A stretch of 11,337 nt of DNA from VRUG01 sp965372745 (GTDB lineage: Bacteria; Planctomycetota; Phycisphaerae; Sedimentisphaerales; Anaerobacaceae): contig CBDVDM010000041.1 of assembly GCA_965372745.1 (NCBI GenBank), positions 1 through 11,337 on the forward strand. Reading direction: 5' to 3'. The position numbers and the translations under genes are program-made. Position 1 is the first letter of the stretch. Each line of letters opens with the position of its first letter. This document shows positions 1 through 5,617 of this stretch, one piece after another. The notes beneath the pieces are model-generated. The model worked only from the letters and a program-made list of their open reading frames with translations. It had not been told where the DNA came from and ran no database searches.

Positions 1-40
1 CAGAGCCCAAGCGTTAGCGAAGGGTATATTTAATATCATT

Positions 41-325
41 CCTGACTTGTTCAGGACAAATTGTGGTTATTTGCCCGATGTTTTTTCGGACAATTTGTCT
101 TCAATTGCCTGATGTTGTTTCAGAATCCATTTCGTTTAGCCCTGCTGCTTGCGGCAGGGGTCGTCGTTATATTTAGCCTGCGGTTTTACCGCAGGTTCAG
201 ACCTGATACTGGAAATGGATTGTGCATGTTGTGGGTTATTGCCTGCCGCGAACAACATTATCGAAGAGTTTCACGTGGTGTTTTTCCATTTCGGTTTGCC
301 CTGTCAAGAAGGGCGGGCTTTTTTT
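41..325 (+). ncRNA. Candidate structured RNA: array of stem-loops ending in a terminator-like hairpin
   Basis: No convincing protein is encoded in 1-323; instead it holds successive inverted repeats. These are CCTGA 41-45 with TCAGG 51-55; GACAAATTGT 55-64 with ACAATTTGTC 90-99, enclosing CCGA 75-78 with TCGG 86-89; CTGA 109-112 with TCAG 120-123; CCCTGC 140-145 with GCAGGG 154-159, extended by a G-U and a G-C pair onto a CUUG loop; CCTGCGG 177-183 with CCGCAGG 189-195; and ATGTTGT 226-232 with ACAACAT 252-258. The run ends at the T-tract hairpin at 298-325. The small hairpins share a layout (TTGCC-[C/T]GA...T[C]-GG or CAG) in which both stem sides change together (CTGA/TCAG versus CCGA/TCGG), which favours structure kept at the RNA level. 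No known RNA family was recognised. It could equally be a repeat array or the tail of an upstream transcript. Confidence 0.3.
298..325 (+). terminator. Rho-independent terminator-like hairpin
   Basis: GCCCT (298-302) can pair with AGGGC (310-314), or GCCC (298-301) with GGGC (315-318). A T7 run follows at 319-325. The T-run lies only on the plus side, so it would end a plus-strand transcript coming from the left, possibly the stem-loop RNA at 41-325. It overlaps the stop codon of the minus-strand gene. For that gene the hairpin lies about 10 bases past the stop but has no U-tract, so it would be a poor terminator in that direction. Confidence 0.5.
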
Positions 326-1169
326 AAGCAGAAAGTATATCAATCATTTCATCAGTTTTATCGCAGACCACAAGTTGAGCATTTAAAGCTTCAATGTAGT
401 GTTCAACCTTTTTTACAGCATCATGATTAGACTCATCGACAAATTCCATTACACGCTTCTTTAGCTTTTCGATAGATAACCGCATGTTTTGATTAGAGGT
501 CTTCTCCTTTTTCGCATCAAATTTGCGCCCAAATCCACCAATCATAAAGGAGTGCGCCAATCTCTGAAACGGAAACAATGCTGTAACTTTACCATAATTT
601 TTTACCATACGTGAGAACATCTTTTTCACATACTTGTCTTTGCAGTTCTTTGCATAACTGCAAACTACAGGATCAACTTCGACAAATGGTGTTCCCCTCT
701 CATCTGCTTCACGTTTAAATGCTGTTATCCCCTCTTTTTCTTTCGAACACGCTTCCTGGTAACCAGAACCGATGAACTGGGTATCAGTATGATAAATCGA
801 CCCTTTCGTGATATACCCTCGACACATTATTCCTTTTGCCAAGAGATTTATTACTACCCCCCAACAATGGCTGATTAAGTTAATCAATCCTGCGGGTGAT
901 ACTTCACTAGATACGATCATACAATCTGATATCTGTGTTAACTTAAAATTGAGGTCACGTTGATGATATTTACTTTGAGGGCAGGTGGTTGGGCCGTATT
1001 TTATGAATTTTGCCACATCATCTGAAGAGCCAAGATTTCTCAATATTTCCATCAGTTCTGGTAAGGGTATTCCTGTCCCGTTCTCAGCAGCTTCTACCAA
1101 CTGTTTGAAGCCAAGGACATCTATAAATCCGATAAATTTTTCCTGAAATTTTATGCTACTTAAAAGCAA
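324..1169 (-). CDS. Orphan class III nucleotide-cyclase-like protein
   Basis: 281 residues, no signal peptide or membrane segment, so probably cytoplasmic. The N-terminal strand FIGFIDVLGF (residues 12-21) places Asp17 where class III adenylate/guanylate cyclases carry their first metal-binding Asp. The segment QISDCMIVSS (79-88) places Asp82 at the second. CRGYITKGSIYH (116-127) and FIGSGYQEACSKEKE (132-146) resemble the following cyclase strand and helix ('RxGI.xG', 'GxAxxxAxxLE'). Similar single-domain proteins with 'FIDILGF...SDS' motifs are widespread in bacteria and usually called hypothetical. The C-terminal third is Lys/Glu-rich helix, possibly coiled coil (about 215-265). A substrate-specifying Lys or Asp cannot be assigned by eye, so activity and the nucleotide used are unknown. 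The annotated start is TTG at 1169 without a Shine-Dalgarno; an in-frame TAA lies 12 bases upstream, so little extension is possible without a frameshift. No effector gene is visible beside it. Confidence 0.72.
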   Translation of the reverse strand: MLLSSIKFQEKFIGFIDVLGFKQLVEAAENGTGIPLPELMEILRNLGSSDDVAKFIKYGPTTCPQSKYHQRDLNFKLTQISDCMIVSSEVSPAGLINLISHCWGVVINLLAKGIMCRGYITKGSIYHTDTQFIGSGYQEACSKEKEGITAFKREADERGTPFVEVDPVVCSYAKNCKDKYVKKMFSRMVKNYGKVTALFPFQRLAHSFMIGGFGRKFDAKKEKTSNQNMRLSIEKLKKRVMEFVDESNHDAVKKVEHYIEALNAQLVVCDKTDEMIDILSA

Positions 1170-1201
1170 AAAAACAAATTATAGTTAAACAACATGCTAT
1201 C

Positions 1202-1230
1202 AATTTAGTTTACCGGAAATAGAATGTCAA
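1202..1230 (-). promoter_or_regulatory. Sigma70-type promoter for the cyclase-like gene
   Basis: On the minus strand a perfect -35 hexamer TTGACA (1230-1225) is followed by a 17-base spacer and a -10 hexamer TAAATT (1207-1202, 4 of 6 consensus). Transcription would start near 1195. That coincides with an ATG at 1195-1193, which would then be leaderless, and leaves about 25 bases before the TTG start of the main frame. A second TATAAT at 1183-1178 has no properly spaced -35. Confidence 0.5.
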
Positions 1231-1289
1231 CATTCTTGTATGGTTGGCCCTGCGGTCTTGTCTTTAGCCCTTCATAGGTGGCTAAAAAT

Positions 1290-1359
1290 AATCAGCGTTA
1301 ATCTGTGTTAATCCGTGTCAAAAAACTTTGTGTCTTTGTGCCTTAGGGTCTTGGTGGCC
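1290..1359 (+). repeat. Composite intergenic repeat, copy A
   Basis: It reads as short near-repeats of about 10 bases (AATCAGCGTT, AATCTGTGTT, AATCCGTGTC), then an A6 run and C, then a second run of units (TTTGTGTC, TTTGTGCC, TCTTGGTGG). The same order recurs at 1479-1565 and 1591-1666. The degenerate periodic units argue against coding. On the minus strand it reads as 'ACACAGATTAACACGG' and 'CACAAAGACACAAAG' phrases. Confidence 0.6.
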
Positions 1360-1408
1360 AATTTTGTTTTGAACATTTTTATTTGTAATTTTGTGCTTGT
1401 TTCGCCTG

Positions 1409-1445
1409 CCCCCATGCTTAGATTTGGAAACAAATCTATAGGGGG
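1409..1445 (+). other. Long hairpin with GAAA tetraloop
   Basis: CCCCC (1409-1413) faces GGGGG (1441-1445). Inside, TAGATTTG (1419-1426) pairs perfectly with CAAATCTA (1431-1438) around the loop GAAA (1427-1430). The two stems are joined by an asymmetric internal loop (5 bases against 2). In plus-strand RNA this would be a 13-bp stem capped by a GNRA tetraloop. It lies between repeat copies A and B and matches no family known to me. No T-run follows, so it is not an intrinsic terminator. Confidence 0.45.
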
Positions 1446-1478
1446 ATTTAGGTATTGGAATTTTGGATTTCAATTCTC

Positions 1479-1565
1479 TTTAATCTGTGTAATCCGCGTT
1501 TAAAAAAACTTCGTGTTCATTCGTGGTTAATTCTCTGTAAACTCTGTGTCCTCTGTGGCTAAATT
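1479..1565 (+). repeat. Composite intergenic repeat, copy B
   Basis: It has the same layout as copy A: TTTAATCTGTGT and AATCCGCGTTT, then A7 and C, then TTCGTGTTC, ATTCGTGG, and an additional block of CTCTGTAAA, CTCTGTGTC, CTCTGTGG units. It is the longest of the three copies because of the added CTCTGTG block. Confidence 0.6.
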
Positions 1566-1590
1566 CTTTTCATTTTAACTTTTTGACTTT

Positions 1591-1666
1591 ATTTAATCTG
1601 CGTAATCAGCGGAATCAGTGTTTAAAAAAACTCTTTAATTTTTCCCTGCTGTCTTCGTGGTGGTTT
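1591..1666 (+). repeat. Composite intergenic repeat, copy C
   Basis: TTTAATCTGCG, TAATCAGCGG and AATCAGTGTTT are followed by A7 and C, and then by a more decayed right half that ends in GTCTTCGTGGTGG. The sequence TTTAAAAAAACT at the junction is shared exactly with copy B. Confidence 0.55.
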
Positions 1667-1673
1667 TCAATCA

Positions 1674-1810
1674 TTTGCGCAAGCGCGTTTTTCTCTCACG
1701 TCAATTTTTGGGTCATTTCACATCAATTTGAGTGTATTTTATGTCAATTTATGCGAATTTTTGTAACTTTTTGTTACTTTTTGCGCGCCTTTTTCGGCAA
1801 CTTGCGCAAA
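1674..1810. repeat. Element bounded by an exact 10-bp inverted repeat
   Basis: TTTGCGCAAG (1674-1683) and CTTGCGCAAA (1801-1810) are exact reverse complements enclosing 117 bases. Each arm is itself nearly palindromic (TTGCGCAA). GCGCG follows the left arm and GCGCGCC lies at 1783-1789 before the right arm. No clear target duplication is seen just outside the arms. The element may be a small foldback unit, or two binding sites for one protein. The rest of the gap (1811-1933) shows nothing convincing; the 3' side of thrC has only a mismatched weak hairpin near 1901-1920. Confidence 0.45.
1705..1794. other. Phased T-tracts: predicted intrinsically curved DNA
   Basis: Runs of 3-5 T, several continuing an AATTT core, are centred near 1707, 1717, 1728, 1738, 1749, 1760, 1770, 1780 and 1792. 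Nine tracts are thus spaced 10-12 bases apart, close to the helical repeat. The sequence also repeats TCAATTT at 1701, 1723 and 1744 and AACTTTTTG / TACTTTTTG at 1765 and 1775. In-phase A/T-tracts are the established cause of intrinsic bending. The block sits wholly between the TTTGCGCAAG arms. Confidence 0.6.
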
Positions 1811-1933
1811 TAATCGCGCCCAATCTGCCCATCTTGCCGATTTGGAAAAATATCACCCTCCGCTTATCGGACGAAAGAATCACCTTATGAAACTATCAGC
1901 TTTAAAATCGGTTCATAGCCGGTAACTTGTCTT

Positions 1934-3283
1934 TCATTTTATCAGCTTGATAATTTCATCCAGGTCGCTCGGCGCTTCTACCGGTGGATTACTGAACTGC
2001 CCCTGCCTGTCCTTGTGGTAACTGACAGTAACATTAGGGTCTTTAAGTACATGACCGGTCAATACACATGCAACCCGCTCATCTTTGCCTATGATGCCTT
2101 CGGCGAGCAAATGTTTCAACCCCGCTATTGTCGCTGCTGACGCCGGCTCACAGCCAAGCCCATATTTACCGATAATAGCTTTTGCGTCACAAATCTCTTC
2201 ATCAGTCACTTCCCGCACAACACCGTCACATATATCAATAGCTCGCAGACATTTTTTCAGATTTACCGGCCTGGAAATCTCTATCGCAGATGCACATGTA
2301 TGCGGCGAAAAATTGCGGGCGGTCAAAGCTGCGTAATAGTCATCGATTATCTTTTGGTCAACGTTACCGTTGTTCCACACAAGTTTTTTATTGTTGACCA
2401 AATCGAAAAGCGTATCAGCACCGGTAGCGTTAATAATCGCTATTCGAGGAATCCGCTCAATCAAACCAAGCTCTTTAAGCTCAGAAAACGCCTTTCCGAA
2501 TGCGCTCGAATTACCAAGATTTCCCCCCGGCACCACAATCCAGTCCGGCAACTGCCAGTCCAGCTGCTCGATAATCCGATACATTATCGTCTTTTGCCCT
2601 TCAAGCCTGAACGGATTCAGCGAATTCAAAAGATACAATCCGAGCTTGTCGCAGACCGCCTGTACCTGGCGCATACAATCATCGAAGTCACCAAGTATCT
2701 GAATCGTCTGTGAACCGTAATCCATCGCCTGGCTTAGCTTTCCAAAGGCAACTCTACCGGATCCTATAAACACCGTACTTTTTAATCCACAGGTATGTGC
2801 ATATAAAGCCATTGACGCCGACGTGTTACCGGTTGAAGCACATGCACATGATTTGGCACCCACCATCATGGCATGGCTAAAGGCAGCAGTCATCCCGTTA
2901 TCTTTAAACGACCCCGATGGATTGAGTCCCTCATATTGCAGGAAAAGACAATCGGATTTCATTCCAAGATGCTCGGCAATTGCGCTGTTCTGCTCAAGTA
3001 TTGTCTGGCCTTCACCAATAGAAACCTTATACCTGTCTTCGCAGAAATTAAGAAGCTCGCGAAACCGCCACACACCCGAAAAATCAAGCCGATTATTTCT
3101 CGTCGCCCAGCGATTAGCAAAATCGCTCAATTTACCCGGCACTTCAATTCTGTCCCAGTTGTATCGTGCATCCAGAAGTTCACCGCATTTTGGGCATTTA
3201 AAAATAACCTCACTGCAATCAAACTGTGCCTTGCAGGCCGGGTTAATACACTGTTGATAAACTACGTCTTTCGATGTACTCAT
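1934..3283 (-). CDS. thrC: Threonine synthase
   Basis: 449 residues, cytoplasmic. It should convert O-phosphohomoserine to threonine and phosphate using PLP, the last step of threonine synthesis. Cysteines 12, 17, 30 and 33 form an N-terminal zinc ribbon, as in many thrC-type proteins. Lys127 in NPSGSFKD is the expected PLP Schiff-base lysine. STGNTSAS (150-157) and PGGNLGNSS (252-260) are the usual cofactor-binding segments, and LTGHVLKDP near the C-terminus is a conserved thrC block. The ATG start has a good Shine-Dalgarno (AGGAG, 3294-3290) six bases upstream. It lies 63 bases after the HAD hydrolase gene in the same direction and could be cotranscribed or use the TATAAT box at 3317-3312. 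Length and motifs are complete. The related threonine dehydratase or cysteate synthase functions are less likely. Confidence 0.9.
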   Translation of the reverse strand: MSTSKDVVYQQCINPACKAQFDCSEVIFKCPKCGELLDARYNWDRIEVPGKLSDFANRWATRNNRLDFSGVWRFRELLNFCEDRYKVSIGEGQTILEQNSAIAEHLGMKSDCLFLQYEGLNPSGSFKDNGMTAAFSHAMMVGAKSCACASTGNTSASMALYAHTCGLKSTVFIGSGRVAFGKLSQAMDYGSQTIQILGDFDDCMRQVQAVCDKLGLYLLNSLNPFRLEGQKTIMYRIIEQLDWQLPDWIVVPGGNLGNSSAFGKAFSELKELGLIERIPRIAIINATGADTLFDLVNNKKLVWNNGNVDQKIIDDYYAALTARNFSPHTCASAIEISRPVNLKKCLRAIDICDGVVREVTDEEICDAKAIIGKYGLGCEPASAATIAGLKHLLAEGIIGKDERVACVLTGHVLKDPNVTVSYHKDRQGQFSNPPVEAPSDLDEIIKLIK

Positions 3284-3311
3284 AGAAAACTCCTGTTTCT
3301 TTTGCCAGACA

Positions 3312-3317
3312 ATTATA
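3312..3317 (-). promoter_or_regulatory. Possible -10 box upstream of thrC
   Basis: A perfect TATAAT on the minus strand lies 28 bases before the thrC ATG, in the 63-base gap after the upstream gene. No good -35 hexamer is found 16-18 bases further up (ATCAAA at best). Readthrough from the upstream genes remains just as possible. Confidence 0.25.
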
Positions 3318-3346
3318 AATAATCAGAGGTGATTTTGATATAGAAA

Positions 3347-4099
3347 TTAGTGTGAATTTGCGTTGATTTTTTCAATAATTGCAGGCAATTCACCAAGCCG
3401 ATTTATTCTTTTTGCTCCTTTAGGCAGGTTCTTGTTGGTATTTGTGTAAGCATTTTTTAATACTGCATACATCTCAAGCATTATTGCAGGCTTTATGTCC
3501 ATATTTATACGGTCGCCTACATACATAATGTTAGGCATCCTTTCACCAATTCTGTCCGCTGCTTTTATAAAAATTCTCGGGTCTGGCTTGCGAAAAGAAA
3601 ACTGATATGAGTAAAGCCTTACATCAAACAATTCTAAAATGCCAAGCTGCTGCAAATGCCTTTCTAAAGAGTTGCTGTGAACAAATGTATTGGACAATAT
3701 ACCAAGTTTAAGTCCCTGCTGTTTTAATCTGCCTAATATTTCTGAAATTTCCGGTTTGGTTTTACATTCTCTGCTCAAAGGTTCATACCAAAGCCATGCA
3801 AATTCCTGCCATTGCTCATCATTTAATTGAACACCTTTTTTTAAACCGATTTCTTTCAGCAAGCTAAGTGAATCAAAATCATTGCCCGTAATACACGAAA
3901 TCAAATTGTTAAGCCGAAGTGACAATAAACTGTGCCAGCAGTATACCCGAAAATTGCCAACAGGCTGATTATGGCTCTTTAAAAAATCATAGGATAAACG
4001 CGCACCCTGCTTAAAAAACTTGAGAGTATCGAGCTTGCCAAAATTCAGCAATGTCTCACCAAGGTCAAATAATACCGCTTTGATTCGATTAGCCGGCAA
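3347..4099 (-). CDS. HAD-superfamily hydrolase
   Basis: 250 residues, soluble, subfamily IA by its helical cap between motifs I and II. Motif I is FDLGET (11-16) with the nucleophile Asp12. Motif II is Ser136 in ILSNT, motif III is Lys171 in RKPDP, and motif IV is VGDRINMD with Asp196 and Asp201. The usual second Asp of motif I is Gly14, which is known in some active HAD enzymes but weakens a firm phosphatase call. The substrate is unknown. The start is TTG at 4099, six bases after the stop of the condensing-enzyme gene. AAGG inside the end of that gene (spacing about 9) can serve as ribosome site, and no in-frame ATG is available nearby, so translation is probably coupled. A phosphatase on a sugar- or amino-acid-pathway intermediate would fit the neighbours, but this is a guess. 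Confidence 0.8.
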   Translation of the reverse strand: MPANRIKAVLFDLGETLLNFGKLDTLKFFKQGARLSYDFLKSHNQPVGNFRVYCWHSLLSLRLNNLISCITGNDFDSLSLLKEIGLKKGVQLNDEQWQEFAWLWYEPLSRECKTKPEISEILGRLKQQGLKLGILSNTFVHSNSLERHLQQLGILELFDVRLYSYQFSFRKPDPRIFIKAADRIGERMPNIMYVGDRINMDIKPAIMLEMYAVLKNAYTNTNKNLPKGAKRINRLGELPAIIEKINANSH

Positions 4100-4105
4100 G
4101 GTTTT

Positions 4106-5434
4106 TTACCTTAATGGTGGAATATCTTTGCCAAACGATTCTTTAACCCAATCGAACATCTCTTCGTCAGATATAGCAGAAACCCTGTCTTCTGCGTACT
4201 CAGCGTCAATTCTGTCTTTTATCCTTGTTACGCGAGGGTCATGTTTGGCAACCTCAATTTGATATCTTGATTCTATCCAGTGTTTGATGCCTGCTGCTCC
4301 GGTCTTATCAGTAATAGCTACATTGACCGGACGATTCAGAAGTTTCTTTGTATCGAAGCAATTATATATCTCTTCATTTTTCAGCAGTCCGTCAGCATGA
4401 ATACCTGCGCGTGTAACATTAAAATCTGCGCCGACCAAAGGATAATTACCCGGAATATCGAAGCCTAATTCGGCCCGTGCATATTCGGCAAGTTCGGTTA
4501 TCGCTGAATAGTTCACGCCTTCGGTAATGCCTTTAACCTGTGCATGCTCGACTACCATAGCCTCAAGAGGAGGATTGCCCGTCCGCTCGCCAACTCCGAA
4601 TATCGAGCTGTTGGCAGAACTGCATCCGTACAGCCACGCCGTTGCCGCGTTTATCTGTACTTTGTGAAGGTCATTATGGCCATGCCATTCAAGCCATTCA
4701 GGCGGTATCCCTATCTGACGCAATCCATGAATAAGCCTGGGGACACTTCTCGGAAGAGTCGCCCGTGCCCATGGCAAGCCAAATCCCAACGTATCACAAA
4801 GGCGGATTTTAACCGGCCTGTTATACTCTTTGGATAATTTCAATAGCTCAACAGCAAACGGAAGCACAAAACCATCATAATCTGCACGGGTTACATCCTC
4901 AAAATGACATCTGGGAATAACATCGTTGTCCAAAGCAGCCCTTGCAACATCGAGATATGCATTCAATGCCTGTGCCCGGGTTTTTTTAAGTTTCAGGAAA
5001 ATGTGGTAATCACTTGCTGAGGTCAGGATACCGGTTTCCTTAAGTCCCATTTGCGAGACAAGCTTAAAATCTTCTGCAACTGCTCTTATCCAGCCGGTTA
5101 TTTCAGGATATTTATACGCCCGCTGTTGACAAAGCTCGACAGCCTTTCTGTCTCGCTGTGAATACAAAAAAAACTCGCATTGACGAATCAGCCCTGTCCC
5201 GCCGTCAATTTCATGTAATAAGTCGTATATTCGCAGGATTTGCTCAGGCGTATACGGCGGCCTGGCCTGCTGTCCATCGCGAAACGTGGTATCGGTTATC
5301 CAGATTTTATCAGGAATATCATATTCAATTGTCTTATTGTCGAAAATTACTCTCGGAAATTCCGTATAGGGAAACATCTGCCTATACAGGTTAGGTTTTC
5401 CGACATCTGCAATTTTATGCTTTTTCTTCGCCAT
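4106..5434 (-). CDS. DRE-TIM (HMGL-like) condensing enzyme, probably Re-citrate synthase
   Basis: 442 residues, soluble. TDTTFRDGQQ (47-56) carries the catalytic Arg52 and metal ligand Asp53. HGHND (251-255) supplies metal ligands His251 and His253. GVGERTGN (280-287) and GIHADGLLK (344-352) are hallmarks of the isopropylmalate/homocitrate synthase family. The blocks RDGQQARPPYT, TGILTSASDYHIF, CHFEDVTRAD and RLCDTLG match, from memory, the Clostridium-type Re-citrate synthase (acetyl-CoA plus oxaloacetate to citrate) better than LeuA, NifV or CimA. The protein ends without the roughly 100-residue LeuA regulatory domain. It is the first gene of the minus-strand run, with Shine-Dalgarno GGAG eight bases before the ATG. 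Isopropylmalate, homocitrate or citramalate synthesis remain alternatives; the nearby thrC would make a branched-chain role plausible too. Confidence 0.68.
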   Translation of the reverse strand: MAKKKHKIADVGKPNLYRQMFPYTEFPRVIFDNKTIEYDIPDKIWITDTTFRDGQQARPPYTPEQILRIYDLLHEIDGGTGLIRQCEFFLYSQRDRKAVELCQQRAYKYPEITGWIRAVAEDFKLVSQMGLKETGILTSASDYHIFLKLKKTRAQALNAYLDVARAALDNDVIPRCHFEDVTRADYDGFVLPFAVELLKLSKEYNRPVKIRLCDTLGFGLPWARATLPRSVPRLIHGLRQIGIPPEWLEWHGHNDLHKVQINAATAWLYGCSSANSSIFGVGERTGNPPLEAMVVEHAQVKGITEGVNYSAITELAEYARAELGFDIPGNYPLVGADFNVTRAGIHADGLLKNEEIYNCFDTKKLLNRPVNVAITDKTGAAGIKHWIESRYQIEVAKHDPRVTRIKDRIDAEYAEDRVSAISDEEMFDWVKESFGKDIPPLR

Positions 5435-5475
5435 TGTTTATCTCCGGTTGCATATTTATAGACCACCCCCTCCCA

Positions 5476-5490
5476 TAATTGCCGCAATTA
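5476..5490. promoter_or_regulatory. Perfect palindrome TAATTGC-C-GCAATTA, possible operator
   Basis: Two 7-base arms surround a single C. It lies in the divergent region, 42 bases upstream of the condensing-enzyme ATG and 128 bases before the SEDS gene. It would fall in the leader of the minus transcript if the promoter at 5521-5548 is used, so it could act as an operator or as an RNA hairpin. Confidence 0.35.
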
Positions 5491-5506
5491 CAGATTACGG
5501 CTGGTG

Positions 5507-5520
5507 ATAATGAACATTAT
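5507..5520. promoter_or_regulatory. Palindrome ATAATG-AA-CATTAT, possible operator
   Basis: It has perfect 6-base arms with a 2-base centre and lies at the predicted start of transcription of the minus promoter just beside it. That is a normal position for a repressor site. The arms are A+T-rich, so chance occurrence is not excluded. Confidence 0.3.
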
Positions 5521-5548
5521 AGTATAGCTGTTAACCCGTTTTGTTCAA
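5521..5548 (-). promoter_or_regulatory. Promoter for the condensing enzyme-HAD run
   Basis: On the minus strand TTGAAC (5548-5543, 4 of 6 consensus) and TATACT (5526-5521, 5 of 6) are separated by 16 bases. This would give a leader of about 80 bases before the ATG at 5434. An overlapping TATAAT at 5521-5516 has worse spacing. No equally good promoter was found for the plus-strand SEDS gene. Confidence 0.4.
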
Positions 5549-5617
5549 GGATAAAATTTTACCCCTTCTACACACTTCGTATATGAAATTTTTGTATTTC
5601 TGTGGTATTTTAGTGCC

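Noticed and set aside
41..258. Integron attC sites as the explanation for the left-edge hairpins
   Set aside because: No matching GTTRRRY / RYYYAAC core pairs, no integrase and no cassette-like gene order were seen.
61..430. Two overlapping plus-strand open frames (61-327 and 149-430)
   Set aside because: They run through the stem-loops and terminator-like hairpin, and the second enters the 3' end of the minus-strand gene. They lack ribosome sites and show no protein family features.
324..1169. A complete cyclic-nucleotide anti-phage (Pycsar-like) system
   Set aside because: Only a cyclase-like protein is present. No effector lies within the window, and the right-hand neighbour is 764 bases away and metabolic.
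1315..1503. Plus-strand open frame in the repeat region
   Set aside because: It is made of composite repeat copies A and B and the hairpin between them. The Phe/Val-rich product reflects T-rich sequence.
1290..1666. CRISPR array
   Set aside because: The repeat units are short, degenerate and contiguous, with no uniform unique spacers and no cas genes.
1583..1813. Plus-strand open frame of 76 codons
   Set aside because: It covers repeat copy C and the phased T-tracts. The Phe-rich translation is a by-product of the T-runs, and no Shine-Dalgarno is present.
2300..3322. Long plus-strand frames opposite thrC
   Set aside because: They are antisense to a complete, well-supported threonine synthase and have no recognisable domain.
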